From positions 1 to 15,844 of the forward strand of contig JAFZZD010000580.1 in the NCBI GenBank assembly GCA_017615955.1: a stretch of DNA of 15,844 bases, written 5' to 3'. A program made the position numbers and the translations under genes. The DNA is from Victivallales bacterium. Lineage in GTDB: Bacteria; Verrucomicrobiota; Lentisphaeria; Oligosphaerales; Oligosphaeraceae. This document shows positions 7,774 to 14,342 of this stretch, piece after piece; within the stretch, counting starts at the first letter, position 1, and each line of letters begins with the position of its first letter. The notes beneath the pieces are model-generated. The model ran no database searches. It worked only from the letters and a program-made list of their open reading frames with translations, and was not told the DNA's origin.

Positions 7774-8007
7774 ATGCCCATATACGAATACAGTTGTGGT
7801 AAATGCGGCAAGGTGTTCAAGTACCTGCACCGTAGCTTTGACGAGGCGAAGCCGCCGTGTCCCGAATGTGGAAGCGAGAAGGTGACGAAGCTGTTTTCAT
7901 CCTTTGCGGTGAAGAGCGGCGGGAAGAATGCCTGCGGCAGCGAAGGAAGCTGCCCTGCGGACAGCGGGCACACCTGCTGTCTTGGCTGCTGCCACCATCA
8001 TCATTGA
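7774..8007 (+). CDS. FmdB-family zinc ribbon protein with Cys/His-rich tail
   Basis: A 77-residue protein that begins MPIYEYSCGKCGKVF, the hallmark of the FmdB/CxxC-CxxC small zinc ribbon family. Metal ligands are C8-x2-C11 and C29-x2-C32 (CPECGSEKVTKLFSSF), an intact ribbon. From residue 54 on, the protein becomes a low-complexity tail with six more Cys (54, 60, 68, 69, 72, 73), His66 and four terminal His, which suggests extra metal binding. RBS AGGAG precedes the ATG by 6 nt. It lies 23 nt upstream of the hydrolase-fold gene, so co-transcription is likely. The family was named from a putative regulator of formamidase/methylamide use, but its biochemical role is generally unknown and none is claimed here. 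Confidence 0.9.
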   Translation: MPIYEYSCGKCGKVFKYLHRSFDEAKPPCPECGSEKVTKLFSSFAVKSGGKNACGSEGSCPADSGHTCCLGCCHHHH

Positions 8008-8030
8008 ACCCATAGACAAGGGAGCTATCC

Positions 8031-10016
8031 ATGTCAATAATGAAAAAGATACTGCCTGAAGCCAAGGTTTGGATGGACAGGCGTCTCATTAACATCAGCC
8101 ACAGCGGCTATGCGTATCGCACAGACCCGGCTGACACGCTGGAGAAATGGCGTGGACAAAAGGACTTCATCAAGAGCCAGGTTGCCATGGCGGCTGGCCT
8201 CAAACCGCTGCCCAGGCGCATCAAGCCCGATGCAAACATTGGCGTGCAGCACCGGTTCGAGGGCACTGTGGTCTCGAACGTGAGATTTGAGAGCATGCCT
8301 GGCTCCCTTGTCACTGGCACGCTGTTCATGCCTGAACGGGTGAAAAGCCAGGCTCCTGGTATTCTTTGCCCTCATGGCCATCTTGAAAAGGGGCGTCTTA
8401 ACAGCGACGCATTCAACAACATCCCGCTTTTCTGCCAGATGATGGCGCGTCTTGGCTTCATTGTGTTCAGCTATGATATGCCAGGCTACAACGACAGCAG
8501 TGAAATAATGCATTGCTGGCCAGAGGACATGCGCAGGAGCGCGATGCTTTCCGGCGTGTCGCCCTTTGGCATACAGACCATAAATTCCCTGCAGGCACTG
8601 GACTTTCTTTGCAACCTGCCGGAAGTGGACGAGCGCAGGATTGGCGTGGTGGGCCATGGCGGCGGCGCGTTCCAGTCCATGGTGGCGGCATTGCTGGACG
8701 AGCGGGTGAAGGTGCTGGCTCTGTCGGGTGTGCTTTCTTCCCATTGCCAGGGGGAATGCGAGTGCGAGGAAGGCCCCCTGCTGCGAATAAATTCACTGAC
8801 CTCGTTTGACATGCTTTCCGCCTGTGCGCCTCGTCCCTTGTTCATTGCCTCCAGCAGCCAGGACGGCACCAGCCAGAACCCGGTCTATGAGGTGCCTGCC
8901 TTGCTTGAGATTTACAATCTTCTGGATTCGGGGGACGCATTGCTGAACTACCACCAGAACATAGCCCATAGCTGCCCCAAGGACACCAGGGAGCATATCT
9001 ATCCATGGTTGACCCATTGGCTTCTTAACCAGTCCTTGCGTGAGACAATTCAGGAGGATGACATACAGGTTTTGCCTGAAAGACTAATGGTTCAGGGCAA
9101 CGGTGGCGAACCAACGCCCCAGAACACGCAGAAATGCATCAGGCAGATTGGAGATTTCCTTTGCGCCAATGGCGCTCCTCTGCCAAAAGGCCAGGCCGCC
9201 GCAGTCAAACTGCGCAAGGAGCGCAGGGCACTGGCGGGGGACTTCATCAATTCGGAGCAAGGGCTTGTGGACGTGGCTTGCCGCGTGACCAATGTGGAAT
9301 GGAGCGCCAGCGGTGGCATCGCCAAGGGACGGCTCATATCACGCAGGGACATGGGCGACATAATTCCCGCCGTGGAGATCGCATCACCTAAAAATGCGTC
9401 TGAAAGGCCAACTGTCCTGCTTGTGTCAGGAAATGACAAGGCGGACTTTTTCGCGGGCGGCAATTACGCCACGGTCACCGACGCGCTTGTGGGGGCGGGA
9501 TGCCGGTGCTGGGCGATAGACCTGCTTGGCAGTGGGGAGACCGCGGCCATGCCGTCCCAGTCCTTCAGGGACGAGAGCGACCCCAGTTTCTTCGCTTTCA
9601 ACCAGTCATTGTTTGCGATGCGGACGCAGGACATACTGACCGCCTTGCAGATGCTGCGGGAGAATGTGGGCGGCAGGCTGGCCATTGTGTCCACCAATTC
9701 AGCGGCACGCCAGGTCTTGTGCGCACTTACGCAGGTGCAGGATGTCACCTCCGCTGTGATTGACATGAACGGGCTGGATGACAGCGAGGAGGCCTGGATG
9801 TCCTTGCTGGATTTCCAGCCCATGATTTTCAAACTGGGTGGACTCAAGGGGCTTCTTGCGTTGACGGAATGCAATATGCTTGGCCTTTTCAATCCCAGCA
9901 ATGAAGTCGAAACATATATCAAGGATTTCTACGACGTGCTAGGCAATGAGCAGAAACTGTATGTTTCCAGGGATACATTCCTGCGCCTGGCCGAGCATGT
10001 CCTGGTTAATTTGTGA
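8031..10016 (+). CDS. Tandem alpha/beta-hydrolase-fold protein (acetyl-xylan-esterase-like), probable altered active site
   Basis: A 661-residue cytoplasmic-looking protein with no signal peptide. Residues about 80-335 follow the fold of the acetyl xylan esterase/Abhydrolase_7-like group: GTLFMPE (96-102), oxyanion-type CPHGH (113-117), FSYDMPGYNDS (146-156), nucleophile elbow VVGHGGGAFQS (206-216), PRPLFIASSSQD (268-278) and a late His (H313 in AHSCPKDTRE). The elbow should read G-x-S-x-G, but here it is G-H-G-G-G with Gly210 (codon 8658-8660) in the nucleophile place; D278 and H313 remain. Residues about 415-605 look like a second, weaker hydrolase domain: LLVSGND, AIDLLGSGET, and an elbow-like VSTNSAARQ without G-x-S-x-G. 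Start: ATG 8031 with AAGGGAG at 6-nt spacing. It may be a non-catalytic or divergent enzyme, or carry a single A-to-G change (AGC Ser to GGC Gly). The substrate is unknown. Confidence 0.75.
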   Translation: MSIMKKILPEAKVWMDRRLINISHSGYAYRTDPADTLEKWRGQKDFIKSQVAMAAGLKPLPRRIKPDANIGVQHRFEGTVVSNVRFESMPGSLVTGTLFMPERVKSQAPGILCPHGHLEKGRLNSDAFNNIPLFCQMMARLGFIVFSYDMPGYNDSSEIMHCWPEDMRRSAMLSGVSPFGIQTINSLQALDFLCNLPEVDERRIGVVGHGGGAFQSMVAALLDERVKVLALSGVLSSHCQGECECEEGPLLRINSLTSFDMLSACAPRPLFIASSSQDGTSQNPVYEVPALLEIYNLLDSGDALLNYHQNIAHSCPKDTREHIYPWLTHWLLNQSLRETIQEDDIQVLPERLMVQGNGGEPTPQNTQKCIRQIGDFLCANGAPLPKGQAAAVKLRKERRALAGDFINSEQGLVDVACRVTNVEWSASGGIAKGRLISRRDMGDIIPAVEIASPKNASERPTVLLVSGNDKADFFAGGNYATVTDALVGAGCRCWAIDLLGSGETAAMPSQSFRDESDPSFFAFNQSLFAMRTQDILTALQMLRENVGGRLAIVSTNSAARQVLCALTQVQDVTSAVIDMNGLDDSEEAWMSLLDFQPMIFKLGGLKGLLALTECNMLGLFNPSNEVETYIKDFYDVLGNEQKLYVSRDTFLRLAEHVLVNL

Positions 10017-10019
10017 AAA

Positions 10020-10067
10020 TATCGTAGCCGCTGGCTATCGTAGCCGCTGGCTATCGTAGCCGCTGGC
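10020..10067 (+). repeat. 16-bp direct repeat, three perfect copies
   Basis: TATCGTAGCCGCTGGC occurs head to tail at 10020-10035, 10036-10051 and 10052-10067, starting 4 nt after the hydrolase stop. Each unit ends in CCGCTGGC, the left arm of the hairpin element, and only the third sits next to the single right arm GCCAGCGG (10072-10079). This looks like slippage or expansion of the element's 5' half. Confidence 0.95.
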
Positions 10068-10109
10068 TTCAGCCAGCGGAAAAGACTTGCAAGGCCAATA
10101 GTTTTGCAA
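10053..10109 (+). repeat. Dispersed 3' hairpin element, copy 3
   Basis: Left arm CCGCTGGC (10060-10067), loop TTCA (10068-10071; its outer T and A can also pair), right arm GCCAGCGG (10072-10079), then AAAAGACTTGC and GCCAATAGTTTTGCAA. It lies in sense orientation between the hydrolase and the mutarotase genes. The loop differs from copies 1 and 2 (GAAA) while the stem is unchanged, so the paired part is the conserved part. Confidence 0.85.
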
Positions 10110-10111
10110 GT
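10085..10111 (+). repeat. Inverted repeat ACTTGCAA / TTGCAAGT in the copy 3 tail
   Basis: A perfect 8-bp dyad (10085-10092 and 10104-10111) with an 11-nt loop. It lies in the tail of the dispersed element, 20 nt before the mutarotase RBS (AGGAG 10131-10135). Copies 1 and 2 keep the TTGC and TTTGCA parts but do not form a perfect 8-bp dyad, so this second hairpin may be specific to copy 3. Confidence 0.55.
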
Positions 10112-10141
10112 ATCTCGTTGATAAAATAATAGGAGTTTGCA

Positions 10142-11035
10142 ATGGACGTTAAATCATTGAATGAAAAGTTTGGGATAAATGGGCGCATCAGTGTTGAAGA
10201 AGGGCAGGGCGGCCTGCCAGTGGTGTACTTGAAGGGAAACTATTCCACAGCCAGTGTATGCCTTCTAGGTGCGCATGTGATGAGCTGGTGCCCTGCTGGC
10301 GGGCAGGATGTGCTGTGGATGAGTGACAAATCCTTGTTCACTGTAGGCAAGGCCATACGCGGCGGCATTCCAGTTTGCTGGCCATGGTTCAGCAAGCATC
10401 CCGAAAACGAGAGTTTCCCCATGCATGGCTTTGCCCGAATAATGATGTGGGAGCTGGCCAATGTGTCCGCCGAGGCGGAGGATACAGTGGCGGTGTTCGA
10501 GTTGGAGAGTTCTGAGGAGAGCCTCAAGATGTTTCCTGGCAAGTTCAAACTTCGCCTTACGGTTCGGGCTGGCAAGGAACTGAATATGCAGCTCAAGACT
10601 GTCAATACAGGTGACGAGGCCTTCACCATAACCCAGGCATTGCACACATATTACAATGTCGGTGACATTACAAAGGTCACCATCGAGGGCTTTGACGGAC
10701 TGTGCTGCCTGGACAAGGTGAACAACGGAGTGCTCAAGGTGCGCCACGACCCATTCGTAATTGACTGCAATGTGGACGAGGTCTATTCCGACGCTCCAGG
10801 CGCGGCTGTAATACATGATGCCGCATTGGACAGGGACATCAACATCGGCAAGGAAGGCAGCGCCTCCGCCGTGGTGTGGAATCCCTGGATTGAGAAGTCA
10901 ATTTCCATGGCTGACTTCCCGGACGACGGCTACAAGACCATGCTTTGCGTGGAGACGGCGAATGTGGCTGAAGACAAGCGCACTATACAGCCTGGCATGG
11001 AGCATACGATGACAATGAAGGTCAGGGTGCGCTGA
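10142..11035 (+). CDS. D-hexose-6-phosphate mutarotase-like (aldose 1-epimerase family) protein
   Basis: A 297-residue cytoplasmic beta-supersandwich enzyme of the galactose mutarotase fold, closest in pattern to the YeaD/hexose-6-phosphate mutarotase branch. That branch interconverts alpha and beta anomers of sugar phosphates. Motifs in order: LLGAHVMSWCPAGGQDVLWMS (41-61), IRGGIPVCWPWF (72-83, the branch signature), HGFAR (95-99, first active-site His), ITQALHTYYNVGD (163-175, catalytic His168), WNPW (246-249) and CVETANV (269-275, with Glu271 as the likely general base). All expected catalytic residues are present and the length is normal. RBS AGGAG with 6-nt spacing supports the ATG at 10142. 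It follows the hairpin element and precedes murJ by 21 nt, so it probably heads the downstream operon. The exact sugar substrate is inferred from the family only. Confidence 0.9.
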   Translation: MDVKSLNEKFGINGRISVEEGQGGLPVVYLKGNYSTASVCLLGAHVMSWCPAGGQDVLWMSDKSLFTVGKAIRGGIPVCWPWFSKHPENESFPMHGFARIMMWELANVSAEAEDTVAVFELESSEESLKMFPGKFKLRLTVRAGKELNMQLKTVNTGDEAFTITQALHTYYNVGDITKVTIEGFDGLCCLDKVNNGVLKVRHDPFVIDCNVDEVYSDAPGAAVIHDAALDRDINIGKEGSASAVVWNPWIEKSISMADFPDDGYKTMLCVETANVAEDKRTIQPGMEHTMTMKVRVR

Positions 11036-11045
11036 AGCTAGCGGT

Positions 11046-11049
11046 GGAG
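11046..11049 (+). promoter_or_regulatory. Ribosome binding site deciding the murJ GTG start
   Basis: GGAG lies 7 nt before the GTG at 11057. The next in-frame ATG (M16) would remove part of the first membrane segment, so the GTG start is preferred. Confidence 0.6.
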
Positions 11050-11056
11050 AGACAAA

Positions 11057-12622
11057 GTGTCTGAAAAGGGGCATACTTCCAGGATAAGGCTTGCCTTGTC
11101 CATGCTGATGAGCGGAGCGGGCATATTCTGCAGCCGCATATTTGGCTTGCTGCGGGATGTGGTGATGACCTGGTACTGGGGTGGTTCAGGCGCGGCGCAG
11201 GCTGCGTTCCACCTGGCGTTCTCCATACCGAACATGTTTCGCATGCTGTTTGGCGAGGGGGCGTTCACGGCGGCGTTCGTCCCTTCCCTGGCAGGCAAAC
11301 TGGAGACGGGAAGCAGGGATGAGGCATGGCGCTTTGCCGAGCGTGTGATAACATTGCAGGCATTGGTGCTTGCGGGCATGGTGGTGCTGGTCAGCATAGT
11401 GTCATTGCTGATAGGCCTTTTGCTCCCGGCGGCGGTGCGCGAGCATATTGTGCTCACATTCCGCATATTGCCCTTGCTGATGCCGTATCTGCTGCTGATC
11501 TGCATTGCGGGTTGCTTTGGCTGCATACTCAATGCCCTGCGGCGTTTTGTGTTTCCTTCGCTTAATCCAGTCCTTTTCAACATTGTCCAGATTGGCGCGG
11601 TTTTGCTGATTTCACGCTTCTGGAAGAATGACGAGCCGATGGCATTGTATTGCTTCTGCGGCAGCGTGCTGCTGGCTGGCGTCGTCCAGATGCTGTCGCT
11701 GATGTTCCTGTGCCGTCTGCAGGGATTTGTATTCCATTTCAGGCTGGATGTGAAAAATCCAGACGTGCTGGACGTGTGCAGGAAGATGGTGCCGGGCATA
11801 ATCGGCGCGGGCACGAACCAGATCAACCAGTGCATAGACAAGTTAATGGTGGGTGCCCTTGGCGCATTGGCGGTCTCCTCGTTGAACTACAGTCACCATC
11901 TGGTGCATCTTCCCGTGGGCATCTTCGGCGTGGCGATAGGCAATGTGTGCCTGACGGAGCTTTCCCGCGCCGCCAGCAGAAAGGACATGGAGGTCTTGTC
12001 CAAGTCCCTGACTTTTTCACTGCAGAGCGTGCTTTTCCTGAGCATTCCCTGCGCTGTGATTTTCTATTTGTTCGCGGAGCCGTTCATACGCCTTCTGTTC
12101 TTCAGGGGCGCGTTCAACGAGGAGGCGGTCAAGGCCTGCGCATACGCGCTCAAATGCTACATACTTGGCATACCGGCTTACTGCATGATGAAAGTCGCCA
12201 CCACGCCGCATCACGCCAGCGGGGATACGCGCACGCCCATGCGGGTGGGAATTGCCTGCGTTGTTCTGAATTTCATTATGAACATATCCCTGATCTGGAG
12301 CATGAGGCAGGGCGGCCTTGCCTTGTCTACCAGCATTTCCAGCTGGGTGCAGGTGATTATGCTGCTGTTTTTGATATGCAGGAAAATCCCGCAGTGGAGG
12401 CCTGGCGCAGCGGTGCTTTCTGGATTGCTTTGCCTGTGCTTTGCACTGCTGGCTGGCTTTGCTTCGCTGAAAATCAGCGCCATTATAGCGCCAGAACAGC
12501 ATTTCGCAGGATTCCGGCTGTATTTCATGCAGGTGCTGCTTGGCGGCGGCATCGGGGGGCTGATATATCTGGCTTTGGCTGGCATCCCAGCAATAATCGT
12601 GAAGAGGAAACGCAGAGGTTGA
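11057..12622 (+). CDS. murJ: MurJ-type lipid II flippase
   Basis: A 521-residue polytopic membrane protein of the MVF/MurJ family, which moves lipid II across the inner membrane for peptidoglycan synthesis. The N-terminal signature is clear: FCSRIFGLLRD (24-34), FHLAFSIPNMFRMLFGEGAF (51-70) and TAAFVPSL. In the middle are PGIIGAGTNQINQCIDKLM (246-264) and HLPVGIFGVAIGNVCLTELSR (284-304); further on is SGDTRTP. Length and about 14 hydrophobic segments fit the family. R27, R33, D34 and R62 correspond to the conserved E. coli R18, R24, D25 and R52. The Asp39 place, however, reads QAAF instead of DAF, and the Arg270 place reads YSHH instead of YADR. It starts with GTG. It is followed after 16 nt by the first PilT-like gene. 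I am confident of the family and less so of full activity in place of canonical MurJ. Confidence 0.93.
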   Translation: MSEKGHTSRIRLALSMLMSGAGIFCSRIFGLLRDVVMTWYWGGSGAAQAAFHLAFSIPNMFRMLFGEGAFTAAFVPSLAGKLETGSRDEAWRFAERVITLQALVLAGMVVLVSIVSLLIGLLLPAAVREHIVLTFRILPLLMPYLLLICIAGCFGCILNALRRFVFPSLNPVLFNIVQIGAVLLISRFWKNDEPMALYCFCGSVLLAGVVQMLSLMFLCRLQGFVFHFRLDVKNPDVLDVCRKMVPGIIGAGTNQINQCIDKLMVGALGALAVSSLNYSHHLVHLPVGIFGVAIGNVCLTELSRAASRKDMEVLSKSLTFSLQSVLFLSIPCAVIFYLFAEPFIRLLFFRGAFNEEAVKACAYALKCYILGIPAYCMMKVATTPHHASGDTRTPMRVGIACVVLNFIMNISLIWSMRQGGLALSTSISSWVQVIMLLFLICRKIPQWRPGAAVLSGLLCLCFALLAGFASLKISAIIAPEQHFAGFRLYFMQVLLGGGIGGLIYLALAGIPAIIVKRKRRG

Positions 12623-12638
12623 GATAATACGGAGTAAC

Positions 12639-14315
12639 ATGAACAGGGACCTATTGACCAAGGAAATAGAGTGGCTTTGCTTCCACGCAGTCGGCGAGGG
12701 CATCCTCTCCAAGGAGCAGTGCATCGCCGTGATGGAGGCGATTGAGGAGAACGGCTTGACTGCGGATCTGCAGTTGTTTGTTGATATAGTCGAGGGCAAT
12801 GACATTTGCCCAGACGTGCAACGGCTCAAGGCAGACGCGGAGAGGGTAAGGCAGGAGGCCAGAATGCTGGGCTTTCCGCCCCGGAGCGTGTTTGACGATG
12901 CGCCGGCAAGCGCACCGGTGGCAGAGGAAGTGCCGCAGCCCGCACAGCAGTCTGCTGCGCAGGCTCCGCTCCCACGCCGGCAACCTGTGCGCAAAATGCA
13001 GGAGGCGCAGGAGAATGTGGACAACGGCTATCCCCGCAAGGTCTGCGAGGACCCCTGGGCACAGGGATGGCCAAGGCTGGCTGATGCGGACGGCATGGAA
13101 TGGCCCCAGGCCAGGGAACTTCTGAATGAATTCCTTAACAAGGCGCGGGAAAACCACTGCAGCGATGTGCACATTTCAGCAGGAGCCCTGCCTTTTGTGC
13201 GCCGCTACAAGCGTGTTTTTCTTCTGCCTGGGCAGGCCATTGTCAGCGAAGCGGCCTCCGAGGCATTGAACCTGTCCCCCCTGGATGAGGGGCAGCTTGC
13301 CCATTTCAGGGAGGCACATGACCTGGACTATGGATACAACATAAGCAGTGACAACAGGTATCGCACCAACATCATGCACCACCGCCAGGGCGTGTCAGGC
13401 GCGTATCGCATAATCGACAACAACATACGCACAATTTCCCAGCTTGGCTTCGAGATGCCGGAGGTGGTCGAGAAGCTGACCACATACGGGCAGGGCCTCA
13501 TCCTGGTCACAGGACCGGCTGGCTCTGGCAAATCCTCCACCCTGGCCGCATTGGTTGAGCACCTCAACAAGAGCAGGCAGGACCACATCATCACAGTCGA
13601 AGACCCGATTGAACTGGTTTATGAACCCAAGGGCTGCAACATAACGCAGCGTGAACTGAACAAGCATACGAAAAGTTTCGGCAATGCCTTGAGGGCAGCC
13701 TTGCGCGAGGATCCAGACATCATTGTCATAGGTGAAATGCGCGACCTGGAGACCATCGAGATGGCAATCCACGCCTCCGAAACGGGGCATCTTGTGATTG
13801 GCACCTTGCATACAAGCAGCGCACCCGATACCATGACACGACTTCTGGACGTGTTCCCGCCAGAGCAGCAGGGGCAGATACGAGGAATGGTGGCAGAAAG
13901 TCTCAAGGGCGTGATATGCCAGCAGTTGCTGCCTAACATTGACGGCTCCAACGTGGTGATGGCATACGAGATATTGCTGGGCGTGCTGGCCGTGTCCAAT
14001 CTTATCCGCGAAGGCAAGACCTACCAGCTGGAATCCACCATCCAGACCAGCAAGCACCTGGGCATGATAAGCATGGAGCAGTGCCACTTCAATCTGTACA
14101 TGGCGGGCAAGCGCAGCTACGAGCAGACCTTGCCGTTTATCAAGAACAAGGATTTGCTGCGCCAAATGCAGATAAACGAGGCAAGCAACCTGGGGACGGG
14201 CAATGGTGGCAGAAAAGCTGCGCCGCAACCGCCGCCACCGCCACCGTCTGCGCCTGAGGCTGCCCCTGATGAGGCTCCAGCCAAGAAGAAGGGCTGGTTT
14301 GGTTTTGGAAAGTAG
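12639..14315 (+). CDS. PilT-like type IV pilus retraction ATPase with N-terminal extension and Pro-rich tail
   Basis: A 558-residue cytoplasmic hexameric ATPase, longer than the usual 340-380 residues. Residues 1-155 are an extra N-terminal region: mostly helical and acidic to about 80, then an Ala/Pro/Gln-rich linker (88-117). The PilT core follows: SDVHIS (175-180), Walker A GPAGSGKSS (292-300), Asp box ITVEDPIE with E321 and D322, Walker B DPDIIVIGEMRD (358-369), and an intact His box GHLVIGTLHT with H384 and H391. SNLIREGKTYQL (453-464) corresponds to the AIRNLIRE motif that marks PilT retraction ATPases. The C-terminus (527-558) has six consecutive prolines and ends KKKGWFGFGK, a basic aromatic tail that could contact membrane or partners (inference). 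GGAG precedes the ATG. It is followed at 27 nt by a second pilT-like gene. Confidence 0.9.
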   Translation: MNRDLLTKEIEWLCFHAVGEGILSKEQCIAVMEAIEENGLTADLQLFVDIVEGNDICPDVQRLKADAERVRQEARMLGFPPRSVFDDAPASAPVAEEVPQPAQQSAAQAPLPRRQPVRKMQEAQENVDNGYPRKVCEDPWAQGWPRLADADGMEWPQARELLNEFLNKARENHCSDVHISAGALPFVRRYKRVFLLPGQAIVSEAASEALNLSPLDEGQLAHFREAHDLDYGYNISSDNRYRTNIMHHRQGVSGAYRIIDNNIRTISQLGFEMPEVVEKLTTYGQGLILVTGPAGSGKSSTLAALVEHLNKSRQDHIITVEDPIELVYEPKGCNITQRELNKHTKSFGNALRAALREDPDIIVIGEMRDLETIEMAIHASETGHLVIGTLHTSSAPDTMTRLLDVFPPEQQGQIRGMVAESLKGVICQQLLPNIDGSNVVMAYEILLGVLAVSNLIREGKTYQLESTIQTSKHLGMISMEQCHFNLYMAGKRSYEQTLPFIKNKDLLRQMQINEASNLGTGNGGRKAAPQPPPPPPSAPEAAPDEAPAKKKGWFGFGK

Positions 14316-14328
14316 TTCCCATCCTTGC

Positions 14329-14333
14329 AGGAG
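14329..14333 (+). promoter_or_regulatory. Ribosome binding site deciding the second PilT start
   Basis: AGGAG lies 9 nt before the ATG at 14343. An in-frame TTG at 14325 lies upstream of this site and would put the site inside the gene, so 14343 (MAKLNDLLRK) is taken as the start. Confidence 0.65.
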
Positions 14334-14342
14334 AATACATAT

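Noticed and set aside
7641..7973. Minus-strand open frame of 110 codons opposite the zinc ribbon gene
   Set aside because: It is antisense to a well-supported FmdB-type gene, has no ribosome binding site pattern and no recognisable motif.
10020..10067. Triple 16-bp repeat as a CRISPR array
   Set aside because: The units are contiguous with no spacers, too short for CRISPR repeats, and no cas genes are present.
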